A DNA stretch of 31,931 nucleotides from Purshia tridentata (GCA_003254885.1 QANT01000704.1:1-31931), one strand, 5' to 3'. Positions 11,040 to 22,440 are shown, counted from the first letter of the stretch. Notes: a model not told the origin generated them from the letters alone. Numbers and translations: made by a program.

Positions 11040-11493
11040 GTGGGTTAAATGGCAACGGAGGAGCTCCTCCTGAACCCCCTTCTCTCTATATTGAAGATAT
11101 CTCTCATGATATTCTTCGCAACGTCTCTTCTGTAGGTAAAGCCTCTCTCTCTCTCACACACAAACATTTATCAATGATCCGATCATCGTCTGCTTACCAA
11201 TCAATTCCTGGATCCGATTCAAGATTTCAATTTTCATTTCCAGAACATGCTATCAATTTCGTTAATTTATCTTCACCATAGAATATTAATTTTTTGGTTG
11301 TTGATTTTCTTTGGCAGTTAATTGGATTTCTGGATTGGGAATTTGAGTTTTTTTTTTAATTTTTTTGCCCCCACTGTGTGATGGTAGTTGTGGAGGTTGA
11401 GGAGAAGAAGGAGAAGGAGAAGGAGAAGAAGGAGAAGAAGAAGAGAGGTAGTGGTAGTGGCGGGTTTTGGTTTTGGTGGTCTGTGAAATTGGT
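11040..11493 (+). promoter_or_regulatory. Probable 5' leader of the TBC gene, with a candidate leader intron
   Basis: A good donor (TGTAG|GTAAAG, intron from 11136) and a good acceptor (TTCTTTGGCAG|T, exon from 11318) would remove a CT-rich intron of 182 bp, a common layout for plant leader introns. The downstream leader holds a purine tract of GAGAAG units (11397-11452) and an upstream AUG at 11381. The frame of the main AUG (11494) has a stop at 11455-11457, so the protein cannot extend further 5' in this exon. The transcription start is not determined. Confidence 0.5.
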
Positions 11494-11623
11494 ATGTCTT
11501 GTGGAGGAGGTGGTGAGGACAAGCAATGCGGTTGTGGAAATTCGGGTGCTGCCATTAATTTGCAAAGAGTTGGTTCAATTGTGCGCGATATTGGCGACCC
11601 ATGCCTCTCTCAGTCGCCTCTAA
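11381..11623 (+). other. Upstream ORF overlapping the TBC start codon, out of frame
   Basis: ATG at 11381 opens an 80-codon frame that ends at TAA 11621-11623, past the main ATG at 11494 and in a different frame. The peptide starts MVVVEVEEKKEKEKEK and is Glu/Lys-rich because it reads the GAGAAG tract. If the transcript starts upstream of 11381, ribosomes starting here would bypass the TBC start, so it could lower translation. It is unlikely to be a functional protein. Confidence 0.4.
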
Positions 11624-14600
11624 AGGTTGCTATAGTAAGACTCACATTTATATTTATCTTTGTGCATTTGTCTTGCCTCCGTCTATGGCCTATGCATTGT
11701 TTATCCAATTATTTGTTTGTGTGTGTGTTTTAATTAATTTTTTCCTCCTTAACAACTGATTAAGTGTGAGGATGTTGAATTTTACACACACACACACACA
11801 CACGCACATATATATATATATATGAAAATGTTCAAGTGCGGACCTTCTGAAAATTTGCATTAAAGACTTCGAGTAAGCATTTGAATGCCCACATATATAC
11901 GCTTGTGCAGACGTCCACCCCTGAATCTAGGTAGGGAACTAGGAGTTGCATGCAAAATTTTATATACACTATTGTAACAGCTGGGGCTTTTGAGGCAAAA
12001 TCAAGCTCATATAACATATTAGGATGTGGCTTGTGAGCGATGTGAGATTCTACATTCCTCAATGGACCGAATCATGCACCTTATTGTTTGGCCAATCACG
12101 GAAGTGCATTTTTACATTGGTGGTCGATTGGGTAGTTAATGCTTTAGTCCTCACACACTACATCTTGACCATTTTTTTAGTTTGGGTCTTTGGGACTAGG
12201 ATGAGGGTGTGACATATGATATTAGAGACATGACTAGGCTGGAACAATTTGTGAGGATTGTCCACTATGATGTAGGTGGGCTTTTACTGACTGATCACTG
12301 AGGTTTATGTGGGCCTTGTAAGGATGTGGTCCAGTATTTTTGCATTCCACCATGCCTTGCTGGACTGCATCACAATGCAGTTTAGTGGTTAGTCAATTGA
12401 TGAAGTCCACTTGTACCTTGGGGGTCGGTTAGTGGTTAATACTTATAAACTACATCTTAGTTTGGTATATGAGCTAGATATTTATCTCATCATAAAAAGT
12501 CTGGGTCTTTGAGACAAGGATGGGGTGTTACATGATGTTAGAGTCATGACTAGGCTGGAACAATTTGTGAGGAGTGGATCCAGTGGTGGAGCTTAGAATT
12601 TAACCATTGTGAGCTTAGAATACTTTTTCTTTAAATATTTCTTAGATTTCATTTGATTTTAATTTTTGCGGATGGTTTGTATGTCTTTCATATGGACGCG
12701 GCCGCGGCCCCCCGGGGGGGGGGGCGGAAGGGAGGGAGAAGCGGGGGAGAGATAGAGAGAGATTTCAGTAATGTTCAATTAATATGTATCATGTAGGTTC
12801 AGACCATTACACCCTTAAAATCTTAAAATGAGGACATGTGATTGGCACATGCCTTTTATAATAGAAAATTTAACGAAAGTGGTGCCATGGACCTTTTCAA
12901 TACAATAGTGGAGGGGGAAATTTGGCACAAAAATAAGGTTTAGGTCCTGAACTAACACACTCGTCAAAGTTCAGGAACTGTAGCTAAATTTTTCTTCAAA
13001 ATATTTTGATCTTTCTTTTCCTAGAGATTTTTGGTGGTTGCATCAAATGCCAGCTTGCTCTCTTCTGCAAGCACTTTTTCTCTTATTTTTGGTGCTTAAA
13101 CATTTCCTGTTTTAAAATTGGTAGTGCAGCCACCTTGTTCTTAATTTTTAAAAATTTAAACTATCCTTAGATTTTATGTCTTTATTCAAAATCATGGAAG
13201 AAAGCTGGTTAACATATCTTAGAACCCACAATGTGCCACCAACTTGTTAATTGACAATCCATCTCTATGGACATCCTACTAAAGCCATATACCTCATTGC
13301 AAAGTAGTGTGTTCAGACGGAAAGGTGTAAGGAAAGGTGATTTATGTCTTGGCGTAAGCCTTTGAGAACTCAAGTTATTATGACGAAAAAATAATATATG
13401 GTGAAAAAATAGTATTAATTGTTATTCAAGCATAGTAATCAACCACAAAAAAATATATAATTCAACAAGATCATGATTGGTTAGTACAACAAAAGCAACA
13501 CAAAACACTGCCCCAAATAAAAAAAATTGGCCTTGCACAACAATAAAAAAAATTGAAATAGAAGTATAAAAGCAGGCCTTAACCTTAAATCCGTCGGCAA
13601 CACAGCAACAGGAGAAGAGTGAAGTATTGAAAAATTGAAACACTATGAAAATAAAATAAATGCAATGGAGAACTCCGTAAGTTCACATAGATGTTGACAA
13701 AACCAAAATGTGAAGAACTCTAAATAATTACTGAAAAGCCAACCCAAAAATACAGTAGAACAGTGAAGATGAAGAAAAAATGAAAAGAAAAAAATGCTTC
13801 AGAGGCTTATGCCTCTTGTGCCTTTGTGCATTTCCATGCAAGGTGTAAGCTTCCATAGAAAGGCATAAGCCTTTTATGCTTTCTGTAGAACAGGTGGGAG
13901 CCTCAAGCATTTTGCTGCTGCCTGGCCATGAGGTGAGCCTGAGGCATGCCTTTGAAAGCACTGTTGCAAAGCATTTGTATATCCTTATGTCCCAACAGAA
14001 ATCCTGACTTCTACTTTTTGGGCCTTTTGTTCTAGTGGCATCTCCTCCCCTTTAATAATAGGGGTGGAAGACAAGCTCTGGGATTTGATCCTTGGGTTGA
14101 TGCATCTATTGTATTCCTAGTTTTTCTTGATATGTATTCTTTTACAAACCTCTACAAATTTTTACGATAATACAAGGATGAGTAGGGGGAAAATAATCTA
14201 GCCTAATTTAGCCTTGTCTCCTGGTTACTTGAGCATAGGGGGGGCACTGATGTTTGCCATGGTATCTCCTCTAGAAACTTGGAGGCCAGTTCTTGAAATA
14301 TTTGGCAGCTCCTTGTACATCATTGCAAGTGGGGCTTCCTTTAAGCTAATTTCAGTTTTTCTAATATTTATGGTGTCAAGTTTATGTAATCTAGAGGTGG
14401 ATGTCTTATCCACTGTTATTGTATTTCTAGAGTTGCGTTAATAAAAGTATCTTTCTCTTAAAATGAAAAAAATATTTGTGGTGTCAAGTAGTAAATATTC
14501 ATTACAATTTAAAACTGAGGGAGCACCATTCTTGTGTGAATTAATTTTTATTAGGAATTCTTTGATTTTGTTTTTCTCACGTCCTTTTTTATGTGTAATT

Positions 14601-17600
14601 AAATTACCACATAAATTTTCTTCTTATTCATGATTTATAGGCTGAGAGAGCATGATACTTTTCTGAATTCATCATTGATAGAAAGGTGGTTATGAAACTT
14701 TGTTGTTTTGTTTTCTAATGGAATAGGTGAACAAAATGCTTAAGCCGGAGAAGTGGCAGGCAACATTTGACAGTGATGGGAGGATCTTTGGTTTTCAGAA
14801 GGCACTTAAATTAATAGTATTGGGGGTATGTTGTTTACCATTGCATTTCCTATCACATTTCAATTGCATTTGTTTAAAAATTAACTGTCTATCTATATTT
14901 TATCTTATTATCCTAAATTTTGGTTACCAAGTGGATTATCATGTTGGGATTGTCAATGCAGCATTAGTAGACAGCTAGCCTTTCCATTCACTTAATTTCA
15001 TTAAAGTCTCCAGATATGTGGTCAAAGTTTCTGAAGAGAAGTTGCGCATATTTGTTTATTTTCTACCACTTGTTCTACCATACTGAGGCTAGACATGACA
15101 TTTCCAGTGTATATTCTCTCTTTTCACTCTGGCATAAGTATTAGTTCTTTCGCTGGTTTTTTACTGGCTTATTTGGTAATCATAGTCTGGTTTACTGTTC
15201 TTGTTTTGTTTGTAATGGAGAGATTTGTTTTAGACTTGGATGCCAATTTTTCATCATTTATCTGTAACCTAGGTTGTGTTTTGAACTTGTTGAAATTGTC
15301 TAATTTTTATTTATGAAAGTCTCATGATTTCTGTCTTAAAGGTGGTCTGATCAAGGATTTCTAACTTATAATTATAATGAACTTTCTGCTACATGATAGG
15401 GCGTGGATCCATCTATAAGACCAGAAATCTGGGAATTTTTACTTGGTTGTTATGCTGTGGGCAGCACCGCAGAGTCTCGTAGGCAATTGCGGACAGCCCG
15501 CAGGTCTGACCCTTCTATTTTTAATTTACTTTAATTTTACTCTAATTTTTTATGATATTTCCCTTAAGAAACTTCTCTCTATGGATATTCTTGATGATTG
15601 TACACATGTATGGAGATATCCTTTGGGGCATGTGGCAAATGTAAATTATAGAGACCCCAAACTCTCACATGTCCGTTGATCATGTGGTGGGCAAGTGTTC
15701 AATAATCTGTTCAGTGCCCTTCATGTGGTCAATGAATGGGTCAAATTGAAAATAGAAATTGTGCCATGTGGATAGGAGGTCACATGGAGAGCATATGGCC
15801 TCTTTCCATTCAATTTCTTTATAGTTTACCAAAGGGAACTGTGAAATCTACTCCCAACTTTTACAGAATCATTTTTCTCCATGACATAACTGCTTATGTG
15901 CTTGCCATGCATAACTCAAACTCAACCTGTGTATGTTGCGCTTAGCGTGAAACTAGATGGCAAAACTAGTCATGGTGTAAGTTAGCTCTATAAAATAGAA
16001 ACAAACTTTGTATTATTTTTAATATATACAGGGCTGGGACTAATTCAAAACATTGAGGCCCGGTTCGTTTCTCTGAGTCAAAATTTGAATTTAACCTAAT
16101 TTAAGTGTTAAGAGATTTTAATTGTTTCTGTTTTTCTTTTCTGTCTGAATAACCTTTTAAAGATATTTTTATTTGAATATATTTAGTTAAATAAAGTTGG
16201 CTTTCGTCTGAATACAATTGTCTCAACGTGTATCTGAATTTTGAGGGCTGGTTGGAAGTAGTGGGGATGTTGAGGGCCATAATTCAATCTCATTTCAATT
16301 TTTGAACAATATAAGCATAAGGTTCTTGAAGTCCATCTGTTCGACACTTGTTCAATTTGACACATTATTGTTGGGTGTGGGCTTTTGAAGGGCTTGTCAT
16401 GGGTATTAGGTGAAGAAAGAGTGCATGGGAATGGCAATGCGCACTCCAACTGCTTGCTCTCATTTATTTGTTCTTTTTAATTTTGGGATCAATGGACACT
16501 TCTTTCAGTTTAAGAAAATTCACAAGAGGCTAAGAAGAAGCCCACGGGATCCAAAGAATGGTGAGGAGCACCATGAGGGGAATTGTCTTTTGGACTAGGC
16601 AGTCATCATGCAAGACTGCTATATGATGTAATGTTTGAGGAAGCCATGAAATTGGTCAAGGAATTGAGAATTGAACACTGACCATTTTATAAGGTTAATT
16701 AGTTATGTCAAAATATTTATTTTAAGAGGCTTCTAATATTTGAATAACAAACAAACTTAACGTTTAAATTTGGATTTATAATGAACAAAAAAAAACAAAC
16801 ATGTTATTAAGATTTAAGTTCAGTCGGGTCTACTTAGACTTGAGACAAAAAAAAACATAACAAAAACACCACCATATTAGCAAAGTAATAGGGGCAATAG
16901 TTGTAATTCAACTTTTCTCTTTGTTGCATAATATATATATGAAATTGTTCCTTGAGCTTTTCTTTTTGTCTTTAGAAATTCTTTTGAATTATTAAGTGCA
17001 GTTGAAGTTTGTATTGAACAACTTTATAAACCTTTTGTATGCAGGGAACGTTACAGGGACCTGATTAAGCAGTGCCAAATGATGCATTCAAGCATTGGAA
17101 CTGGTTCACTTGCTTATGTTGTGGGGTCCAAGGTTATGGATATGAGGGCACTGTCTAAAGATGATGAAAGTAGGGAATCTAAATTTGAACGTAGACAAAC
17201 TTCTTTTGATAATACTAACAAATTAGAGAATTACTGTGATAGGAATAACAATTGTACAGATACGTCATATGCATGCCAACAAGAGAGTTCTAGTGATTCA
17301 GCTGACCTTGTCAGCATGAGGGAAAGCACAGACGGTGCAGCATATGATTCTTCTTGTTTCATACATACTTCTAGTCCGCATGACTGCGGTTCCCAAAAGC
17401 TAGGGAGAGAAGCAGATGGTACAAAACTTGTACCCGAAAGTTGTTTTGACTTTCCTCCTTTACCCATCACTGATTTGTTTGAAACATGTGAAGAAGTCGA
17501 AAATGAAGGTGGGGTGCATGATGATAAACTTTCTGCACAAAGTAAATCACAGTTGAAAGAGAAGAGAATGCATAGTTTTCAAATCAATAACAATGTAGAT

Positions 17601-20600
17601 TTAATTATTGAATCAAATTGCTCACCATCGAATAATGGTTCGTGTACCATTAACTCTGAAATTGAAATGGTTCGTGCTGATGCCCATCAATCCGTATTGC
17701 AGTCCAATAATATGGGTAATAAGACAGAAATAGTAAACAGATTGAGAATATCAGATGTACCAGAGACAGAATTCAGAAATACAACCATGTCTCAAGGAGG
17801 GGTTGTTAGTGAAGACAGAGTATCTGAATGGCTTTGGACTCTCCACCGAATAGGCAAGTCTTCCTTTCTTATTTCTTTCTTAGTCTCACTTATGTTTCTT
17901 ATATAAAGGTGGGAGGTTTTGTTGCTTTCATAATCTCATTGATGAATAGTCTTAGACCATTATTTTCAGCTGACAAAGTTTCTTATTTTTCAGTTGTTGA
18001 TGTGGTAAGAACAGATAGTCATCTTGAATTCTATGAGGATGCAAAAAATTTAGCTAGGATGTCAGATATTCTTGCAGTTTATGCATGGGTTGATCCAGCT
18101 ACTGGATATTGTCAAGGTTGTTTTTTGTTCTTTTTTTTTATTTTAATTTTAATTTTTTTGTTAATTTTTTTTTCAATGCTCTTTTTCTGCTCACTTGATT
18201 TCTCTTTTATGTTAAGATTTAAATTTTCCAATTTATCTCAAAAGCTGCAGTCATATTGCTTGTTGAATTGAAAATTGTTGTTTTAGGTATGAGTGACTTG
18301 CTGTCTCCTTTTGTCGTTCTCTTTGAGGACAATGCTGATGCATTTTGGTGCTTTGAGATGCTTCTAAGGAGAATGGTATTTGAAACTTGCAATATCTTGA
18401 GCTAGACAATTCTATGTTCCATCACTAACCTTTTTTATTTTCCCAACCCTTCAGCGTGAGAATTTTAAGATGGAAGGACCAACTGGGGTAATGAAGCAGT
18501 TGCAAGCATTGTGGCTTATCTTGGAACTCAGTGACAGGGAAATGTTTACACACCTGTCACATATAGGTGCTGAAAGCCTGCATTTTGCATTCCGGATGCT
18601 GCTGGTACTCTTCCGTCGTGAGTTATCATTTGATGATGCTCTTTGTATGTGGGAGGTTTGTGCTCTTTAGATGTTCTGTTGTGCTTGCTATGATAGATTA
18701 CCCTATGAATTTATGAATGGTTAATATAGTCCACAAAACCTAATACATTAATATATGCTTTACAATATGGGTGTACTATGACATTTACTCGAAACAAACT
18801 ACTTAGATATGTGTATTCTATGTATAGTCCATGAGGTAAATGATCACTTTCTTCGACTTGTCATTGTGTGGATGTTTCTGAATAATTTGATGTCAAAGGG
18901 GCTTATTTCGTATCATTGGGGGTTTAGGTTTAAGTGCATATTTCCTTAATATCGTAGTGCATTTGATGAGCGTAGCATTTAAGAAACTAAGGGCATTTAC
19001 TTAACTTGGAATGGAAATTGAAGGAATGAGAATCACTCCCTTTGCCATCCATTCCATTGGTAACTTTTAAAAATGAAAATGTGGGGCTCACTGGGGACTG
19101 TGGAATGGATTTGGGTCATAAGAATAAGCATATAAACCTTACTATTTCGTGACAAGACCAAAATAACCTCATGTATTAGAGAAAAAAAGCTACTCAAACT
19201 CAAAGTTACTCCATCTATTATTAGTAAAATATTTTTTTTTTGTACATTTTAAATATATTGCAAGTAAATAATTAAAAATAGAGAAAATAATTTTCACAAG
19301 ATATTGGTAGCCTTATTATTAATAAAATGATTTATTTAATAAAAAATTTAAAGTTTATATTAGTGTTGTATCCCTATGTAATATCAATGTCATTTAACAT
19401 TTTTAAGTGAGGAATTTTTCGGATTTCAAAAATTTCACTATACGAGAAGTTTTGGCTTTATATAATAGTATAGATGCAAATGAATAATTCAAAATAATTA
19501 AATTAACTTTTTGAAAAATACTCTGTATCCTTATTATTAGTAAAATAATTTTTGCATAATATTCTATTAATAAGTAGTTAATATCAATTATTTCATACAT
19601 GGTCATTTTAGTATACTACAGTTAATATGAGGGATAATACATCTAAGGGTTGGATTTACTTCAACGTTGTATTGGTTTTACAATCGTGTTAAATCTAACC
19701 TTTAGATGTGTTGTTCCTCACTTGTCCCTCATATTAGCTGGACTCCATTTTCGTAATCGAACTGGTTTTTTCATTATAAATATATGGTAAATGAATTATT
19801 CAACGTATAGAAATGATTTGTTGCCAATTTTGGTAGACTTATTAGTAGTAAAATTATTTTTGGCACTTACAATATATTTTTTTAAGTAGTTGAAGATTAT
19901 TCAATTATTAGTAATCAAACTGGTTTTGATTCTGAATCCTGAAAGTAAACATTTCAATGGGAATCAACCTCATTCCATCTTCAATTTCAAACTGTTAGGA
20001 AACGCTTTAGTGAAAATGTTTCATTCCAATTCCTCTCCATTCTGGTTTTTTCCCATTCCAATTCTAGGTATGTAAGCTATGTGTACAATAGGTCAGACTG
20101 AGATAGTATCTTGCACCATTTGTGACCTAATAAGCTGCAGCATATATATTTATGTTTTCTAAATTGTCATTTCTATCGAATGCAGATGATGTGGGCTGCT
20201 GATTTTCAAGAATCCTTGGCTTATGACTTAGAGGACAACTGTCTGGAAGCCTTAGTGGTACAGATTCCTAGGGATTCTGAAGCAGAAGTGAAGGTTGAAA
20301 GTGCTGAGAGTGGTAGTGATGTAAAGGGTGGCTCACATTCAAATCATGGAAATATAGAACGCTCTGTGTCTGACAATATTGGAATCAAATCAGCATCAAC
20401 ATATCATTTTTGTGGCTTGACCAGGAATTTTTGGTCAAGGAATGATCGCATGCACATCTGCACCGTAGTCTCATCAACTAGGAATGGGGATGATGAGTTA
20501 CCGGTCTTCTGTGTTGCAGCAATACTCATCATGAACCGTCAGAAAATCATTCGCGAGACGCGTTCAATTGATGATATGATAAAGGCAGGTGCATTATGTT

Positions 20601-22105
20601 GAGTATTCAATTTTATATTGCACTCTGCAATAATTCATCTTAATTAATTTTTATTCCTTTGTTTTCTTCCCTGGTCTGGAAAATAATTTGGTCATGTATT
20701 CTGAACTTTTATGATAAGACTCACAAACTTTATTTATAAAATTGGAGAAAAGTGCAAGTAGAATGGGCAAGAAGTCAATAAATCCAAGATGCACCTTCAA
20801 ACTAAAAATAAAAATCACATTCAAGTCAAACCCATCTAGTGAATTATACTAAAATGTATATCTCTAAAATGTTTCCAAAGAGAGCCTAAGAACCTAATCC
20901 TTGTCCGAAGAAAACCCACTTCCCATTCCAATTATCCACAAAATAGCCAATTTTACTGCTGAAGAGTGACTGCCTTTTCGTTGTTTCCCTGGTGGAACTT
21001 TTATTATTTTTGTTAATAATTTCACACTTATTCAATGCACTGCAGATTTTCAATGATAACTTGCTGAAAATCAATGTCAAAAGATGCATCCGCACAGCGG
21101 TCAAGCTTCGGAAGAAATATTTCTACAAGGTTAGATTTTATTTACCTTTTCCCTCTAACTATTGATAATGAGAGAGGGCGTTCTAGCTGTTATTTTGTAA
21201 AATTTAAAAAGGGAATTCTCTAGCCATAACTCTTCATCGTGATGGACATCATCTTTTTCAGAAATAAAGCACAGTATAGCACCACGCATTAGTGGAGCAT
21301 TGTATGTCATCTGCATGTTTTGATTTCCTTCTCAGAACTGAATTCCCCACCACCCCCCCGCCCGCCCCTCTCTCTCTGTCTGTCTCCTTCCCCCTCCTCC
21401 CCAAAAAAATTAAAAAAGGAAATTATAAGAACCTTTCATTTCTCCTTGCTGGTCCCAGAACACTATTTGAAGTTTCACTTTTTTAAACTAAGACTATATA
21501 ATTATATATGACCAGAACTTTGATATGATTAGCAATTTAAATGTCAAAATGCATGGAATTTTCCCCATTATTACATTTTTTGTTACTACCATGACATCAA
21601 AATATTTAGTTATGACCAAGGGCCCTGCCGAGTCTGCTAATTCAAGGCCCACAGGCAGAGGGTGACCTTAGACCTGGCTAATTATTATTTCCATAAAATT
21701 TCAATTATAATTATTTACAATAATAAAATAATAAAAAATACACAAACAAATATTTTAAAATATGTTGCACTTTATTTGTTGTAGCATGGGTTTATTTATC
21801 ATTTACACTACACATAAAAATATTAGAGTAAAAAGCTTTTAAAAGGTGGGCAGGTAACATGTTGGTTCATTGGTCATCCTAGTTAGGCTCATTGGCCCTT
21901 GGCAGGCCAAAGCCTGGCTGTATGAAACTGAAATACAGGCGGCCAATAATGGAAATGGCTAGCAACTTTTATGCATGTGCATGGGACCACCATCTTTGTT
22001 GCATGAAACATGTATATTTCTTTGTGGATCCTCTTTGTGAAACTTAATTCCTGCTTGAACCAGCTTATCAAGAGAAACAGCCCTGCAGCTCGGAGTGGGG
22101 ACTAG
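11494..22105 (+). CDS. TBC-domain Rab GTPase-activating protein (Gyp-type RabGAP), 10 coding exons
   Basis: Stimulates GTP hydrolysis by Rab/Ypt GTPases in membrane traffic. My exon model is 11494-11634, 14727-14825, 15400-15503, 17045-17853, 17994-18116, 18287-18375, 18455-18655, 20186-20584, 21046-21129 and 22064-22105. It gives 2091 nt and 696 residues with all phases consistent. TBC motif A is RPEIWEFLLGCY (87-98). The arginine-finger motif is IVVDVVRT (R390) and the glutamine-finger motif is GYCQG (Q425), so both catalytic residues are intact. An acidic, Ser/Asn-rich insert (about 140-370, exon 4) separates motif A from the catalytic core. The N-terminus MSCGGGGEDKQCGCG and the tail LIKRNSPAARSGD fit the plant family that includes Arabidopsis At2g43490 (from memory). 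Introns after exons 4 and 8 have GC donors. The last exon is chosen because it restores the expected LIK... tail; the upstream exons are more certain. There is no signal peptide or membrane segment, so it is probably a cytosolic or peripheral membrane protein. Confidence 0.93.
11784..11822. repeat. Compound microsatellite (AC)n(AT)n in intron 1
   Basis: A run of ACACAC with one GC interruption is followed by ATATAT, inside the first coding intron of the TBC gene. Likely length-polymorphic. Confidence 0.9.
12015..12578 (+). mobile_element. Two decayed LTR-retrotransposon end units in intron 1
   Basis: Two similar segments lie about 320 bp apart (roughly 12015-12261 and 12335-12578). The clearest match is GGGTCTTTGGGACTAGGATG (about 12183) against GGGTCTTTGAGACAAGGATG (about 12503), followed by ACTAGGCTGGAACAATTTGT in both. 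Each has an LTR-like 3' end (GTGTGACA / GTGTTACA) followed by TGATATTAGAG or TGATGTTAGAG. These resemble the primer-binding site TGGTATCAGAGC for initiator tRNA-Met, with mostly G-to-A and C-to-T changes. No gag-pol remains. Two LTR ends in tandem suggest a small (TRIM-like) or internally deleted element. Confidence 0.5.
12695..12760 (+). other. Anomalous GC/poly-G block in intron 1
   Basis: Sixty-odd bases of almost pure G/C sit in an AT-rich intron. GCGGCCGC (12698-12705), CCGCGG and CCCGGG overlap there, followed by a run of eleven G residues and a G/A-rich tail that fades into GAGAGA. The palindromic eight- and six-base sites resemble a synthetic linker. The poly-G could also be a misread GA microsatellite. 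It is outside all exons. Confidence 0.6.
13796..13965. repeat. Cluster of AGGC/GCCT palindromic units in intron 1
   Basis: Short inverted units recur: GAGGCTTATGCCTC (13801-13814), GGCATAAGCC (about 13862), GAGCCTCAAGC, GAGGTGAGCCTGAGGCATGCC (about 13930). This is characteristic of a dispersed, self-complementary plant repeat. The element boundaries are not defined. Confidence 0.5.
14030..14120 (+). mobile_element. Possible SINE head with Pol III box-like motifs
   Basis: CTAGTGGCATCTCCTCCCCT (about 14033) resembles a SINE A-box region, and GGGATTTGATCC (about 14081-14092) resembles a degraded B box (GGTTCGANNCC type), spaced as in tRNA-derived plant SINEs. No clear poly-A tail or target duplication was tied to it, so this is tentative. 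Confidence 0.4.
16050..16840. mobile_element. Possible decayed DNA transposon in intron 3
   Basis: GGCCCGGTTCGTTTCTCTGA (about 16059) followed by GTCAAAATTTGAATTTAACC looks like the outer end of a plant MITE. Loosely complementary AT-rich sequence with AACGTTTAAATTTGGATTT and a CTTGAGAC motif lies at 16730-16850. The ends do not match well enough to define the element. A 62-codon plus frame at 16410 is not recognisable. Confidence 0.3.
18990..20075. mobile_element. Probable inserted element in intron 7 with GGAATG-rich ends
   Basis: Motifs such as TTGGAATGGAAATTGAAGGA and CCATTCCATTGG occur at the left (about 19010-19065). Their complements CATTCCAATTCC and CCCATTCCAATTC occur at the right (about 20020-20065). 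This inverted arrangement around AT-rich DNA suggests a DNA transposon into which the MITE at 19623-19736 later inserted. The exact ends are uncertain. Confidence 0.4.
19623..19736. mobile_element. 114-bp hairpin MITE nested in intron 7
   Basis: TAATATGAGGGATAATACAT at the left pairs with the right end, which read on the minus strand begins TAATATGAGGGACAAGTGAG. Further in, CATCTAAGGGTTGGATTTA pairs with TAAATCTAACCTTTAGATG. The arms cover about 45 bp each around a short loop. The outer TA may be the target duplication, which would fit a Stowaway/Mariner-type or similar MITE. No coding capacity. Confidence 0.75.
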
Positions 22106-22440
22106 GCTTGTTTCATTACAAGATAGTATCATGGGTAAAACACTGTGATGGCACTCTGACATGATTAGAGTCGTAAGTTCAAGCTGAAGCGCCATTGCCA
22201 TTCTGTAGATTGGTCAAGTTATTTTCACTTAACGTTATCTCCTTCACATTTTTTCAAGGTAAATACCATGCAGTTCTCTTTGCTTTCATATGTATGGATC
22301 TCCATTAGAGTTTCTGTTTTGAGCTGATTTGGAAATGCTTCTAGGGGAGGCTTTCTCTTTTTTGTTTCTTTTTTTGGTACACTATAACATTCAACCAAAT
22401 AATAAATCATGGTTTTGTCTGAATTTGAATGAAATAAATA
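22106..22440 (+). terminator. 3'UTR and poly(A) signals of the TBC gene
   Basis: After the stop codon at 22103-22105 there are AATAAA hexamers at 22401-22406 and 22433-22438 followed by T-rich sequence, a usual distance for a plant 3'UTR of about 300-350 nt. The placement depends on the last exon being the one at 22064. Confidence 0.45.

Noticed and set aside
20886..22201. Minus-strand frames of 60-80 codons under the RabGAP 3' region
   Set aside because: They overlap exons or introns of the confirmed plus-strand gene and show no family resemblance.
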